Source of the DNA: Flavobacterium sp. Root935
GTDB lineage: Bacteria; Bacteroidota; Bacteroidia; Flavobacteriales; Flavobacteriaceae
DNA: 64,000 nt
NCBI RefSeq assembly: GCF_001429295.1
Contig: NZ_LMJL01000012.1
Coordinates: 300,137-364,136 of the forward strand
Direction of reading: 5' to 3'
Shown: positions 44,370 to 57,677 of the stretch, piece by piece
Position numbering within the stretch: the first letter of the stretch is position 1
Layout of the letters: the number at the start of each line of letters is the position of its first letter
The notes under the pieces: generated by a model
Seen by the model: only the letters and a program-made list of their open reading frames with translations
The model's database searches: none
What the model was told of the DNA's origin: nothing
Translations under genes and position numbers: made by a program

Positions 44370-46964
44370 TTACTGTACCAATACTTTAAGCATTTTGAGA
44401 TCTTTTGCCGCTGAACTAGTGCCGTAATACAATTCATATTCGCCAGAAGTTACTTTAACAGCCATAGATGCTGCATCGAAAAATTCAAATGACGAAGCGG
44501 GTAAATCTATCAGCACGTTTTCTTTATCTCCAGCATTGACAGCAACGCGCTTAAAGGCTTTTAATGTTTTTAAAGGACCATCAGTATCATTTACTTTTTT
44601 AACATATACCTGAATAATCTCTGTCCCATCACGCTTACTGGTATTTTGCACAGGAATAGTCAATTGAATATTTTCATTTGATTTTATTTTACTCTTGTTC
44701 AATTTACCTGAACCAACAGTAAACTTAGAATAACTCAATCCAAAACCAAAAGGAAACAATACATCTGTAGTATACCTGTAGGTACGTCCTTTCATGGAAT
44801 AATCTTCAAAATCTCTTAATATTTCCGAGTTTTTGTAAAATGAAACAGGAAGTTTTCCAGCAGGATTATAATCCCCAAAAAGTACATCGGCAACAGCTTG
44901 GCCTCCGGATTCTCCTGGATACCAGGCCTGTAAAATAGCATCACAGCTGGTGGTTTCGGGCGTTAAAGCTATAGCTGAGCCAGAACAGTTTACAAAAATT
45001 ACTTTTTTTCCTGCCTCTTTTAATTCTTTTAAACATTTTCTCTGTACCGCTGGCAATTCTATATTGGTTCTATCTCCTCCCTTGAAACCCGGATAAGAAA
45101 CCGGCATTTCTTCTCCTTCCAATAAAGTAGAAAGACCGCCAACAAAAACTACAGTATCAATACCATTTAACTTTTGGATTAAAGACGCAAAATTGATGTC
45201 AAATTCTTTTCCAAAATCAAATTCAAGATTAGCCTGCCAGTTGTTTGACTGGGCAAAATGAATTTCAATTTTATAAGTTTTACCTGCTTCAACTGGAAAT
45301 GAAATATTTCCTGGAACAGTTCTCCAGTTGGTATATTTTGCAATAGATTTTCCATTAACAATTAATTCAAAAAATCCTGTCGCACCGGTTTTAAATACAA
45401 GGTTATCAGTTGCTTTTGCGGTAAATTCAGTTTCATATTTTGCAGAAAAGCCTTCGAGCTTAACTCCAGAAGCAAACTCATGCTGTCCAGCAGTAGTCAT
45501 TTTTATCGGATTGGTAATTTGCGTTGAAATAAAACTATTTCCTTCTCTGTTTGGATTATTCCAATAAGTGGCTCTCATTCCTTTTTTACCTTCAAACGAA
45601 ATCTGATCGAAATAACTTTGATTTACTTTATCTTCTACCAAATCACAGGCTTTATCATAAAAGATTTTATCTGATCCAGTCTTGGATTCTATTCCTTCTT
45701 TGATTGTAATTGTTTTGACTGGCGTTCCGTTATAATTACCCCATAACATAGGTTCATTTGCTGCGTTAGGTCCAATAACTGCGATTTTTTTTGATGTTTT
45801 AGCCAATGGCAGAATGTTGTTTTTATTTTGCAGTAATGTCATAGATTTCTGCGCCATTTCTAATGCCAGCTGTTGATGTTCTTTACTGTTAAGAACTGAA
45901 GCTGGAATCTGCGTCCATGGCACTATCGCATCGTCATCCATTTCTCCAAGTTCAAAACGGCCTTCTAAGACACGCTGTAAACTTTTATTGATATCGGTTT
46001 CTTTAATTAAATCTTTTTCAACCGCTTCAGGCAGATTTTTAAAAGGATATTTCTCCCAAACACATTCTACATCTGTTCCTGCCAGTACAGCTTTGGATGC
46101 AGCATGCACAGCATCTGAAGAAACTTTATGTGTGGTATAAAAATCTGTTACAGCCCCACAATCTGAAACTACCATATATTTATATCCCCATTCATCTCGG
46201 AGAATACGCTGCAACAATCGGGTATTGCTGCAGCAAGGTTCATCATCTAGACGCTGATAAGCGCACATTACTTCACGAACATCTGCTTCCTGCACCAATG
46301 CCTTAAAAGCTGGCAGATAAGTTTCGTAAAGTTCGCGCGGATTTACATTATTTAAATTCAGTTCGTGCCTGCTCCATTCGGGACCTGAATGTACGGCAAA
46401 GTGTTTGGCACAAGCTAGAAGTTTACGATATTTAGCGTCCGTGGGCCCTTGCAGTCCTTTTACAACAGAAACTCCCATTCTTGATGTAAGGTAAGGATCT
46501 TCACCGTAAGTTTCCTGCCCGCGCCCCCATCGCGGATCCCTAAAAATATTGACATTTGGAGTCCATACTGACAGACTTAAGAAACGTTTGTTTTCGTTTC
46601 CATCTTTAATCCATTGGTTATATTTGGCTCTTGCTTCATCTGAAACAGCATTAAAAACGCGATAAAGTAATTGATCGTCAAATGAGGCTGCCATTCCTAT
46701 AGGTTCAGGAAAAACGGTCACATTATCGTTATTTGCATAGCCATGTAAAGCTTCGCTCCACCAGTTAAATTTTTTAATTCCAAGTCTTGGAACAGCATCA
46801 GACTGATCGCACATTAACGATGCTTTTTCTTCTAGCGTTAATCTTGAAATTAAATCTTTTGCCCTATCGGAAGAGCTTAAAGAAGGATTTTTATATGGCA
46901 ACAGCTGTGCATGACTGCTAACTGCTGAAAACAAACTTATGACAAACCAATATTTTATTTTCAT
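44370..46964 (-). CDS. GH3 beta-xylosidase/glucosidase with PA14 insert
   Basis: An 864-residue secreted GH3 enzyme: signal peptide (about 1-20), (beta/alpha)8 domain with nucleophile Asp268 in V-V-S-D-C-G-A, and an alpha/beta sandwich domain. A PA14 module is inserted at about 455-590, then comes the L-E-G-E-E-M loop (615-620) with the likely acid/base, and a fibronectin-III-like C-terminal domain. The S-D-C-G-A form and the L-E-G-E-E-M loop are usual in GH3 beta-xylosidases. It would release xylose from short xylo-oligosaccharides in the periplasm. It follows the GH43 gene at 47006-48583 by 41 nt. Confidence 0.9.
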   Translation of the reverse strand: MKIKYWFVISLFSAVSSHAQLLPYKNPSLSSSDRAKDLISRLTLEEKASLMCDQSDAVPRLGIKKFNWWSEALHGYANNDNVTVFPEPIGMAASFDDQLLYRVFNAVSDEARAKYNQWIKDGNENKRFLSLSVWTPNVNIFRDPRWGRGQETYGEDPYLTSRMGVSVVKGLQGPTDAKYRKLLACAKHFAVHSGPEWSRHELNLNNVNPRELYETYLPAFKALVQEADVREVMCAYQRLDDEPCCSNTRLLQRILRDEWGYKYMVVSDCGAVTDFYTTHKVSSDAVHAASKAVLAGTDVECVWEKYPFKNLPEAVEKDLIKETDINKSLQRVLEGRFELGEMDDDAIVPWTQIPASVLNSKEHQQLALEMAQKSMTLLQNKNNILPLAKTSKKIAVIGPNAANEPMLWGNYNGTPVKTITIKEGIESKTGSDKIFYDKACDLVEDKVNQSYFDQISFEGKKGMRATYWNNPNREGNSFISTQITNPIKMTTAGQHEFASGVKLEGFSAKYETEFTAKATDNLVFKTGATGFFELIVNGKSIAKYTNWRTVPGNISFPVEAGKTYKIEIHFAQSNNWQANLEFDFGKEFDINFASLIQKLNGIDTVVFVGGLSTLLEGEEMPVSYPGFKGGDRTNIELPAVQRKCLKELKEAGKKVIFVNCSGSAIALTPETTSCDAILQAWYPGESGGQAVADVLFGDYNPAGKLPVSFYKNSEILRDFEDYSMKGRTYRYTTDVLFPFGFGLSYSKFTVGSGKLNKSKIKSNENIQLTIPVQNTSKRDGTEIIQVYVKKVNDTDGPLKTLKAFKRVAVNAGDKENVLIDLPASSFEFFDAASMAVKVTSGEYELYYGTSSAAKDLKMLKVLVQ

Positions 46965-47005
46965 TGTTTCTATTTTTAGATTGTACTTTAAACCTTTTAT
47001 AAAGA

Positions 47006-48583
47006 TTAATTGTTTTTTGAAATCTTATCGTCAATACGGAAATAATCAAAATCAGCGAAACCGCCAGCAGTTTTAGAAGCGTAATTAAACAGCCCAAATC
47101 GGTAACCCATAAAATGCGGAATTGTGTATGGCATCTTGATAGATTTTCCTATACTGATCCATTTTTTTCCATCTAAACTGTAATAAAATCTTCCCTGATC
47201 TGCTTGATTCCTAAAATCACATTCGGCTTTTAAATATATTTTGTCCTGATTTAATGGAACACTTTCTACTTCCTTTGGATTTCCTTTGTCAGCATCTATC
47301 ATGACAATCCTTTTTGTTCCATGATCCACTTTTACTCCAACCCAGCCAAAATCCTTTTGCAGCAATGAAAGCCCTGCAAAATCTCCTTCCTTCATTTTTG
47401 AAATCTCGATCGCTGTAGTTCCAGAACATACAGGCCCAAAAGTTCTTTGTGTCAAAATATTTTTTACCTGCGTAAAACTGCTGTCTATTCTGGATGTTTT
47501 TAATCTTAAATAACCTTTTCTTTCTTTAACAGACCAGTTCGCATTATCTGGATTATGATTCCACTGCCAAACCAAAGGCAGGTCATTTTCTCCACTTTTA
47601 CGATTAAATTCGTCTGAGTTTACAATTCCGGGAATTAAGCTTTTATTGGCTGGAAGATCTAGCATTTGAGGTACTTTACCATTTTCTCCTAGTATTGGCC
47701 AGCCGTTTTCCCATTTTACAGGAACCAGGTAAGGAATGCGGCCAACACCACCTGCATCTCTAAATAAATAAGAAAACCATCTGTCGTCGGGAGTATCAAT
47801 AATCCCGCCCTGTGCAACGCCCAAGTCCTGAAGTCCTATTTTTCCTTCCCAAGGCCCCATAATATTATCTGCTCTGTGTATGATTACGGTACGCATCCCA
47901 TTTTTGGGCCAGCAGATATTAAATAGATAATATTTTCCTTTAATTTTAAAAAGCTGTGATCCTTCTGCCGGCAGCATAATATCACTCTTCGCGGGAGTAT
48001 TGGCATTTTCTATTAAAACTTTCTTAGTTTCTTCTTTTACTGCTGATAAATCTTCTTTTAATTCTACAATTTGAAGTTTTCCTCCACCCCAAACAAGGTA
48101 GACTTTACCATTATCGTCAAAGAAAAGGGAATGGTCATGATAGGAATTGTTTAAAACAGTCCTCTTCCATGGTCCTTTTTCAATATCTTTTGTAGAAAAA
48201 ATATAGGTTTTACCCGTCGTGCCTGAAAAAGTGCTCACATAATATACACCATTGTGATAACGCAGACTGCTCGCCCATGAACCCCTGCCGTAGTCATTTT
48301 TGCCATGATTTAAATTCAGTCTGTCATCGTTATCTTCTAAAGTTTGATAGGCATAATTAACAAGATGCCAATTCACCAAGTCATTAGATTTCATAATTGG
48401 CACCCCAGGATTCATGTGCATTGTGGTACTGCTCATATAGTAAGTGTCGTTAACCCTGATTATAGACAAATCAGGGACATCTGCGAAAATAATGGGATTC
48501 TGCGCCTGTCCTTTTTGCGCCTGACTCGTCAAAACGATCGATGTAATTGCCAAAACAGCATATATAAAATCTTTTGTTTTCAT
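47006..48583 (-). CDS. GH43 beta-xylosidase/arabinofuranosidase (GH43_12-like)
   Basis: A 525-residue secreted enzyme with signal peptide (about 1-22). The GH43 propeller has the catalytic base in A-D-V-P-D (34-38), Asp150 in Y-H-D-H-S, and acid Glu207 in P-A-E-G-S-Q. The C-terminal beta-sandwich (about 325-520, with D-F-A-G-L-S-L-L-Q and D-Y-F-R-I-D) is the GH43_C2/concanavalin-like module usual in long xylan-acting GH43 enzymes. It should remove xylose or arabinose from arabinoxylo-oligosaccharides. It lies between the GH127-type gene and GH3. Confidence 0.87.
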   Translation of the reverse strand: MKTKDFIYAVLAITSIVLTSQAQKGQAQNPIIFADVPDLSIIRVNDTYYMSSTTMHMNPGVPIMKSNDLVNWHLVNYAYQTLEDNDDRLNLNHGKNDYGRGSWASSLRYHNGVYYVSTFSGTTGKTYIFSTKDIEKGPWKRTVLNNSYHDHSLFFDDNGKVYLVWGGGKLQIVELKEDLSAVKEETKKVLIENANTPAKSDIMLPAEGSQLFKIKGKYYLFNICWPKNGMRTVIIHRADNIMGPWEGKIGLQDLGVAQGGIIDTPDDRWFSYLFRDAGGVGRIPYLVPVKWENGWPILGENGKVPQMLDLPANKSLIPGIVNSDEFNRKSGENDLPLVWQWNHNPDNANWSVKERKGYLRLKTSRIDSSFTQVKNILTQRTFGPVCSGTTAIEISKMKEGDFAGLSLLQKDFGWVGVKVDHGTKRIVMIDADKGNPKEVESVPLNQDKIYLKAECDFRNQADQGRFYYSLDGKKWISIGKSIKMPYTIPHFMGYRFGLFNYASKTAGGFADFDYFRIDDKISKNN

Positions 48584-48635
48584 TGTAGTTTTATTTTCGG
48601 AATTTCTGAAAAATGTACAACCGAGATATTATTCG

Positions 48636-50963
48636 TTAATTCGTAACAATTCTAAGCTGATAGAGTTTCGGACTGATTTTTCCGTCTTTAGCTAGAATTT
48701 TAATATTCAGCACATCCCTGCTGTCTATTTTTATTTTGATCATTTTTTTATCGGCTGAAGTTATTACAGCCGGCTTTTCATTAATCAAAATACTAATGTT
48801 GTCAATATTCAATTCATCTAAAACGCTTATATGCAAAGACCGCCCGCTGCTGTTTTTGTTGAGCATCTGATAAGAAATATAAGAGCTTGTATTTCGCCAG
48901 AACTTTCCGTCCTCGTAGCCAGAACTGCTTTTTTCTCCTTTATACAAATGATCAACTTCTGGCTGCTGCTCTCCGCAATTTATTTTATCTATTGTTTTCT
49001 CTTCAAGCGCCATAGCCTCGATTTCCTGCTGTTTCAGCAACTTCTGCTTTTCCTTATATTCTTCTTTGGAGTACGTTTGAAAATACATTTGATAACGAGC
49101 GTCATGCACCTCGAAAAAAGGTTCTAATTCTAATGAGTCTAAACGAAATCTTAAGTTTCCTAAATCCTGAAGTTTTGAAATATAAGCTGCTTTATTCCCA
49201 ACCAGTGCATAGGCTTTATCAAGCGGAATAAATTTTCCTCTGGCAGCATGTCCCATTCGGCTGTCATCTGCAAATAAACCGTCTAATCCCTCAGTTGAAG
49301 TTTTTGCAGCCAGCACAATTGGTCCTTTTACAAATGCACTCCAATTAGAGCCGTCAGGAAGATTTTCTAAATGTACCGACATTTTAAATCTGACGGTTAC
49401 TTTATCTCCCGATTTCCATTTTCGTGAAATCGCAGCATATTCAGATGGTTGAGATGCTATTTTCTGCTCTTTTCCGTTAACGAGTATTTCAAAATTTTCA
49501 GCCCATTTTGGATAACGGATATTCAAGGTAAAATTTTTTGATTTTTTAAGTTTTAAGACTAACTCTGTCTGATTCTCATAAGGGAATTTTGTGGTTTGTT
49601 CTATCTCTATTCCATTTTCTTCCCACTTTAAAACCGACGGAATAAAAAGGTTTACAAAAAGATCATTTTGGGAACGGCTGTAAATTAATTCTCCGTACTT
49701 GGCATGATTTTCAAGCCCCGTACCCACACAGCACCACATGCTTGTCTGGGGCTGAGAATAAACACGGTAATGATTTGGACGAATAGGCGTAAAATAAACA
49801 AAACCACCTTTTTCTGGATGCTGGCTGGAAAGAATATGATTGTAAAGCGTACGTTCATAAAAATCCAGATAATGCACATCATTTTTATCGAGAAACAAAG
49901 CCTTTGCAAGACGTTCCATGTTGTACGAATTGCAGGTTTCCGGACCTTCATTCGATTTGACCATTCCGCTGAAATCGTTTACGGGATTAAAATGTTCTGA
50001 AACGCTGTTTCCTCCAAATGCAACTGTTCTTTTTTGTGTAACATTATCCCAAAAAAACACTGCCCCATCTAACCATTCTTTATGATCAGAAAGAACAGCA
50101 ATCTTTTCAAAACCAACAACTTTTGGTATTTGTGTATTGGCATGCAGACCAGTGAGTTTGTCCTCTTTCTGCAATAACGGATTCAGGAAAGCTTTTTGAG
50201 ATAATTGTTCAGCCGTTTCAAGATATTTTTTGTTTTTTGTAATGATATACAGATCGGCAAAAGATTCATTTATGCCTCCGTGCTCTGTAGCTAAAACTTT
50301 CTGGATCTGCTCATCAGAAAGCGGACGGATTAATTCTATAAACCAATCTCCTAATTTTATTACTATTTCTTTCGCTTTCTTGCTTCCAGTATACTGATAA
50401 GCATCAATTAGACCAGCAAAAAGTTTATGAATGTTATAGATCGGGACCCAGGTATTGTTTAATCCAAAACTGCTTCCGTCAATATCTCCTTTATGAATCC
50501 TGTCCCAAAACACTTTACCCTGCGGAATACCGCCAACATAACCATTGCCATTTTTATCCTGACAGCGTGCCAATTCTGAAAGCATATAGTCTAATCTGTC
50601 TTTAAGTACTTTATTTCCAGTAGATGCGTACATTAAAGATAAAGCAGAAAGATAATGTCCGCCGATATGTCCGTCAAGTCCTATACTTTCCCAGTTACCG
50701 TAGCGATCTGCTTTTGGCGGAAGCCCAGATTCTAATAAATAAGGCGCTAAAAGTTTATCGGGATCTAATGCTAAAATATATTTCAGATCTACATCCTGCG
50801 CATTTTTAAATGGTCCTTCTTTTAGTTTTACTGCGCTTAAATCAAATAACTGCATTTGAGCCGATACATTGGCTTTTAGATCTGATGGCGCTTGAGCTAA
50901 TGTAGAAAACCCAAAGAAAAACAGCAGATTAAATAAATGCTTTTTCATGTTTTTTTTAATCAT
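48636..50963 (-). CDS. GH127/GH146 beta-L-arabinofuranosidase (DUF1680)
   Basis: A 775-residue secreted enzyme with signal peptide. An (alpha/alpha)6 barrel (about 40-440) is followed by beta-sandwich domains. The zinc/thiolate active site of the family is intact: Glu342 and Cys344 in G-P-E-T-C-N-S-Y-N, Cys411-Cys412 in M-W-C-C-V-G-T-G, and Glu323 in V-S-E-H-F. In this family a zinc-bound cysteine is the nucleophile. It removes beta-L-arabinofuranose, and in a xylan locus it may trim rare arabinose caps. The start could be 50963 or, giving a more normal signal peptide, the Met at 50948. It follows GH115 by 37 nt. Confidence 0.87.
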   Translation of the reverse strand: MIKKNMKKHLFNLLFFFGFSTLAQAPSDLKANVSAQMQLFDLSAVKLKEGPFKNAQDVDLKYILALDPDKLLAPYLLESGLPPKADRYGNWESIGLDGHIGGHYLSALSLMYASTGNKVLKDRLDYMLSELARCQDKNGNGYVGGIPQGKVFWDRIHKGDIDGSSFGLNNTWVPIYNIHKLFAGLIDAYQYTGSKKAKEIVIKLGDWFIELIRPLSDEQIQKVLATEHGGINESFADLYIITKNKKYLETAEQLSQKAFLNPLLQKEDKLTGLHANTQIPKVVGFEKIAVLSDHKEWLDGAVFFWDNVTQKRTVAFGGNSVSEHFNPVNDFSGMVKSNEGPETCNSYNMERLAKALFLDKNDVHYLDFYERTLYNHILSSQHPEKGGFVYFTPIRPNHYRVYSQPQTSMWCCVGTGLENHAKYGELIYSRSQNDLFVNLFIPSVLKWEENGIEIEQTTKFPYENQTELVLKLKKSKNFTLNIRYPKWAENFEILVNGKEQKIASQPSEYAAISRKWKSGDKVTVRFKMSVHLENLPDGSNWSAFVKGPIVLAAKTSTEGLDGLFADDSRMGHAARGKFIPLDKAYALVGNKAAYISKLQDLGNLRFRLDSLELEPFFEVHDARYQMYFQTYSKEEYKEKQKLLKQQEIEAMALEEKTIDKINCGEQQPEVDHLYKGEKSSSGYEDGKFWRNTSSYISYQMLNKNSSGRSLHISVLDELNIDNISILINEKPAVITSADKKMIKIKIDSRDVLNIKILAKDGKISPKLYQLRIVTN

Positions 50964-51000
50964 TTTAATATTTTTTTATCTACCAAAAGTCTCCTAAAAC

Positions 51001-53529
51001 TTATTCAGCTACTCTATCACTTTCTGGAGCTCCCAAATAAGAAGGCTTCAAACCGCCTGTATCGATCAAAATTTTTTGAAGCACAATTCCTGGATCTAAA
51101 ACCCTGAAACGAAGTATATGTTTTCCTGATTTCAGAATGTTATCTTTAGTGACAGAATGAATCATGTGTTCTGCCTGCCATTTTCCTAATTCTCCTTTAT
51201 AATGACCATTAAAATTTACGAGTTGTGGTTTTTCTCCATCAAAAGATATTTCATATCGAAGTCCTTTATTACTGTTAAAATTCAGCGTTGGAGCAAGTAA
51301 AAGTTCTACCGTAAATTCTCCCGCTGAAGTAAAATTAATTTCGTACTCCACAAAAACATTATCTGCTTCCATTGAGTAACTATTTTGCGGAAATGTTGTA
51401 ATACCACTCAATGTTTTTCCAAAATCTGGAATTACTTCCCAATGTATTTTTTTAGAATTATTCATTTTAGAAAAATGAGCTGCATTAATCGATACATAGC
51501 CATCTTTTTCTATAAAAACTTTCGGATCAACAATTTCCTTATCAGAAAGATATTTTACGTCTGGAAGAATATTTTTAGGACCATCATGCCAAGCTTTATA
51601 GCCTATACGCATCTGATCCATCATATGAGTCCATTTGCCGCCAGAAATCTCATTATTGTATTTATTTTGAAGAATAGAATCTCGCTCAAATTTAACTTTA
51701 ACCTGATCTGCATAATAATTGGCCAGCCTATTTTTTTCGGCTGCCAGTTTCATATTTTTTGCCTGTGCAAAATACATTTCATAAAGATTACAGCAGGCAT
51801 CTATTGGATATAAAACAAGTTGAAAATAAGCATCTTTATACTCTTTAGGAAGTTCATTGTAGACTCTATAAGCATCAAGGGCTAAGTTTTTATACTCATT
51901 AACAACTGTTTCAAATTCATTATAATTTTCTAAAGAATAGGTTTTGCTGTCCAGCATTTCTGGAGTAACGCGACGATTAAATTTCGGATAGGTATTTAAT
52001 AGTCTGGCTACTTCTTTAGAATATTTGCTCCCAAACTGCTCTGCTGCCCAGTTTTCTGTATATTGAAAGAGATTCTGAGAATTGAAATTTTTAGGGTTCC
52101 AAGCCATGTCCAAAAAGAAGCTGATTGGGAATTCCATTGGCTTTAAGTCACCAACATTAACAATCCAAACTTTATCGACCCCGTTTTCATAGCTAAGATT
52201 CATTTGTTCCCAGACCCTTTGTATCGGACTTATGTTAATCCATTTTGAATTTCTTGGACCGCCCACATAATCAAAATGATAATACATTCCGTATCCGCCT
52301 TTATGTAGGGGTTTTGAAAGATCTGGAAGTTTGCGGACATTTCCCCAGTTGTCATCACAGAACAAGAGAATTACATCATCAGGAACGCGCATTCCCTGAT
52401 CGTAATAATCCTGAACCTCTTTATATAAAGCCCAAACCTGAGGTGTTTTATTGGCGCTTTTACCTGTTTCTTTCTCAATGATCTTACGCTGTTCTTTTAC
52501 AATATTCTCCAGTAAGCTAATATTAGTGCCTTCGCTCATTGCTTCATCGCCATCACCGCGCATTCCAATGGTTACCAGCTTTTCCCAATTTTTGCTTCGC
52601 TGAATTCCTGTTTTCCAGAATTCGTCTAAAACTGTCTTATTTTTGGAGTAATCCCATATATTAGGCAGATTATTTTTTTTGATGTATCGACGCCAATCTG
52701 TCTGCGCCAAAGCCATTGGCTCATGATGGGAAGTGCCCATTACAATTCCCATTTCATCTGCCAAAGGCCCACTGGCCGCATCATCGTCATAAAATGCATT
52801 TCCCCACATTGCAGGCCACATGTAATTGCCCTTTAACCTAAGTACTAATTCAAAAACTTTTTCATAAAATTTGCTGTTGAAACCATCAAAAGTAGCTTTT
52901 GCCCAGCCGCTTAATGCAGGTGCTTCATCATTCAGGAAAATCCCTCTGTACTTTACAGCTGGTTCTCCATCTGTATAAATTCCTTTAATAAAATAAATAT
53001 TTTCTTTATGTTTTACGGGTACATCTGCCCAGTAATACCATGGAGAAACGCCAATTTGTCTGGATAACTCATAAATTCCGTAAATTGTACCGCGTTTATC
53101 ACTTCCTGCAATTACAAGCACCTCATCTACGCCCTTGAAAGGGTTTTTAACCTGCTGTATAATAAACTTCTCATTTTTGCCTTTGAGTTCTTTTCCTTCG
53201 ATTTTTTTTTGTTTAATTAAATCATCAATAACAGAATTTGTTCCTATCATTCCAATAATAATGAGTGGTGATGAAGTATTGGGATTTTGATTTAAAATAT
53301 TAGGACGCTGGCCGGTAACTTTTTCAAAATCTGACTGAAGATTATTTACAGCACGCAAAATACCTGCATCCAAATTTGGATTTACCCAAAGAGAGAGTGA
53401 TAAAGACTTTTCTTTCAGCACCATAACATTCTGGTTTCTCTCTTCTGTTATAAAGGGCTGAGAAGCCTTTGAAATAGTACTTATTAAAACAATAATTACA
53501 GTGCTTATAAATTTCAAATAGTTTTTCAT
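51001..53529 (-). CDS. GH115 xylan alpha-1,2-glucuronidase
   Basis: An 842-residue secreted protein (signal peptide about 1-22) of family GH115. The N-terminal mixed domain (about 25-185) is followed by the TIM barrel with family motifs K-Y-R-G-I-F-L-N-D-E-A-P, M-W-P-A-M-W, T-S-H-H-E-P-M and D-D-N-W-G-N-V-R, then a helical domain and a C-terminal beta-sandwich (about 680-842). GH115 enzymes remove (4-O-methyl)glucuronic acid from xylan, including internal residues of the polymer. This is the clearest evidence that the locus targets glucuronoxylan or glucuronoarabinoxylan. It lies 71 nt after the triple esterase gene. Confidence 0.94.
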   Translation of the reverse strand: MKNYLKFISTVIIVLISTISKASQPFITEERNQNVMVLKEKSLSLSLWVNPNLDAGILRAVNNLQSDFEKVTGQRPNILNQNPNTSSPLIIIGMIGTNSVIDDLIKQKKIEGKELKGKNEKFIIQQVKNPFKGVDEVLVIAGSDKRGTIYGIYELSRQIGVSPWYYWADVPVKHKENIYFIKGIYTDGEPAVKYRGIFLNDEAPALSGWAKATFDGFNSKFYEKVFELVLRLKGNYMWPAMWGNAFYDDDAASGPLADEMGIVMGTSHHEPMALAQTDWRRYIKKNNLPNIWDYSKNKTVLDEFWKTGIQRSKNWEKLVTIGMRGDGDEAMSEGTNISLLENIVKEQRKIIEKETGKSANKTPQVWALYKEVQDYYDQGMRVPDDVILLFCDDNWGNVRKLPDLSKPLHKGGYGMYYHFDYVGGPRNSKWINISPIQRVWEQMNLSYENGVDKVWIVNVGDLKPMEFPISFFLDMAWNPKNFNSQNLFQYTENWAAEQFGSKYSKEVARLLNTYPKFNRRVTPEMLDSKTYSLENYNEFETVVNEYKNLALDAYRVYNELPKEYKDAYFQLVLYPIDACCNLYEMYFAQAKNMKLAAEKNRLANYYADQVKVKFERDSILQNKYNNEISGGKWTHMMDQMRIGYKAWHDGPKNILPDVKYLSDKEIVDPKVFIEKDGYVSINAAHFSKMNNSKKIHWEVIPDFGKTLSGITTFPQNSYSMEADNVFVEYEINFTSAGEFTVELLLAPTLNFNSNKGLRYEISFDGEKPQLVNFNGHYKGELGKWQAEHMIHSVTKDNILKSGKHILRFRVLDPGIVLQKILIDTGGLKPSYLGAPESDRVAE

Positions 53530-53600
53530 GAGGTGTTTATTATCAAGACATTCCTGGTAGTTTATTTTAAATCAAAATCTTTAAATTCTGTTTTATTCTG

Positions 53601-56327
<2,727 letters not shown>

Positions 56328-56337
56328 TTAAATCTGT

Positions 56338-57573
56338 TTATTTAAATAAGTTTACATCTACTACTTCACCCATCCTTTGGTATCCCAGTTCGTTTGGATG
56401 TAAAAAATCGCCGTCATGCATATTTGACAAGATAGTTTTAGAATCAGTTGCTGATGCCATTTCTTTGTCAAAATCTATCACAGCATCAAAATTGTTGTTT
56501 CGAATCCATGCATTTACGATATCTCTTGCTTCTTGTTTGAAAGGTGCATCATAAAATGATTTTTGAAAAGGCAGAATTGTACATCCATATACTTTTATGC
56601 CTCTGGCATGTGCTTTCTCAATCATAATTTTATAAGCATCTATAATTTCCTGCGCTTTTACAGGAGCATCTTCTGCTCGCTTAATTCCGCCTATGTCATT
56701 TATGCCTTCTAAAATTACGAGCCATTTTGTACCTGCCTGCGAAAGTACATCACGATCAAAACGGTCTAATGCTGTTGGGCCTAGTCCGCCTTTTACAACG
56801 CAATTTCCTCCTATCCCTAAATTCAAAACTCCAACATTTGCAGTCGTTTTATCTTCTCTCAATCTAGCTGCTAAAATATCTGTCCAGCGATTTTGCCTGT
56901 TTGTGCCAGATCCGCGTCCATCAGTAATGGAATTTCCTAAACAAACAATATTAGACGCATTTTTTGAAGCCACTACATCTAGTCCCATAATGGAGTACCA
57001 ATGATCTGTTTTTACGGCATTAGAAAAAACGTCATTATCAAGATTATCACTTGGCAGAATATAGGATGTTGTTCTAGACCCAGGATGTCCAGATGTTTTT
57101 TGTGATGCGGCTCCATAATAAATAGTTATAGCAAGCAGCTGACCAGGTTTTAATTGAAAATGCAGCATATCTGAAAACACTTCCTGTCCTGGATTTAGTA
57201 TTATCTCCTGATTTCCATTAAAACTAAGATTCTTTTGTGTCTTTTTATCAATTGCCGGAGCGTCAATTACATTGGCTACAGTAACTTTCTTTAAAACGGT
57301 AACCTGATCGCTGAATATATTTGAAAAACGAAGACGGATTTGCTCTCCTCCTATAGAAACTTTTATAATCTGGCGAAGTGTATTTTCGGCCAAACCTGGG
57401 GCTGGAGGCATATTGTTTGGTTCTACAAGCATTTGTGCACAAGCCCACGATCCTACCCAGTTTGCTGAAGCTGACTTTTTAGACGAATTTTCTAGTGCTT
57501 GATTGGTCTTGCATCCTGAAATTAAAATAAAAAGCTGCAAAAACAATACATATTTTAAATGTCTTTTTATCAT
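56338..57573 (-). CDS. SGNH/GDSL-family lipoprotein esterase
   Basis: A 411-residue lipoprotein (lipobox L-I-S-G-C, Cys21). An N-terminal beta domain (about 38-200, G-S-W-A-C-A-Q and R-L-R-F-S-N) is followed by an SGNH hydrolase domain. Block I is G-N-S-I-T-D-G with Ser215, then N-x-G-I-G-G-N, G-I-N-D-I-G, and Asp389/His392 in G-D-F-L-H-P-N. Relatives remove acetyl groups or other esters from plant polysaccharides. In this operon acetylxylan is the likely substrate. It lies between the GH43 gene (104 nt) and the triple esterase (19 nt). Confidence 0.87.
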   Translation of the reverse strand: MIKRHLKYVLFLQLFILISGCKTNQALENSSKKSASANWVGSWACAQMLVEPNNMPPAPGLAENTLRQIIKVSIGGEQIRLRFSNIFSDQVTVLKKVTVANVIDAPAIDKKTQKNLSFNGNQEIILNPGQEVFSDMLHFQLKPGQLLAITIYYGAASQKTSGHPGSRTTSYILPSDNLDNDVFSNAVKTDHWYSIMGLDVVASKNASNIVCLGNSITDGRGSGTNRQNRWTDILAARLREDKTTANVGVLNLGIGGNCVVKGGLGPTALDRFDRDVLSQAGTKWLVILEGINDIGGIKRAEDAPVKAQEIIDAYKIMIEKAHARGIKVYGCTILPFQKSFYDAPFKQEARDIVNAWIRNNNFDAVIDFDKEMASATDSKTILSNMHDGDFLHPNELGYQRMGEVVDVNLFK

Positions 57574-57677
57574 ACCTGTTAATTTAAAACATCTTTATTT
57601 TTTCCAAAAAGCACAGTGATGAAGTACTTCTCTTTCCGTAAACTCTTCTTTTTATCAATAATGAGAGTTTGAAAATT

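Noticed and set aside
48616..48624. CAACCGA upstream of the GH43 gene, similar to the susC operator
   Set aside because: Only half of the element matches and it sits between closely spaced genes of one operon.
48831..50000. Open frames of about 90-100 codons antisense to the GH127/146 gene
   Set aside because: Antisense shadows of a strongly conserved enzyme gene.
57640..57670. 7-bp inverted repeat between the SGNH and GH43 genes
   Set aside because: Short stem with a 17-nt loop; too weak for a terminator call.
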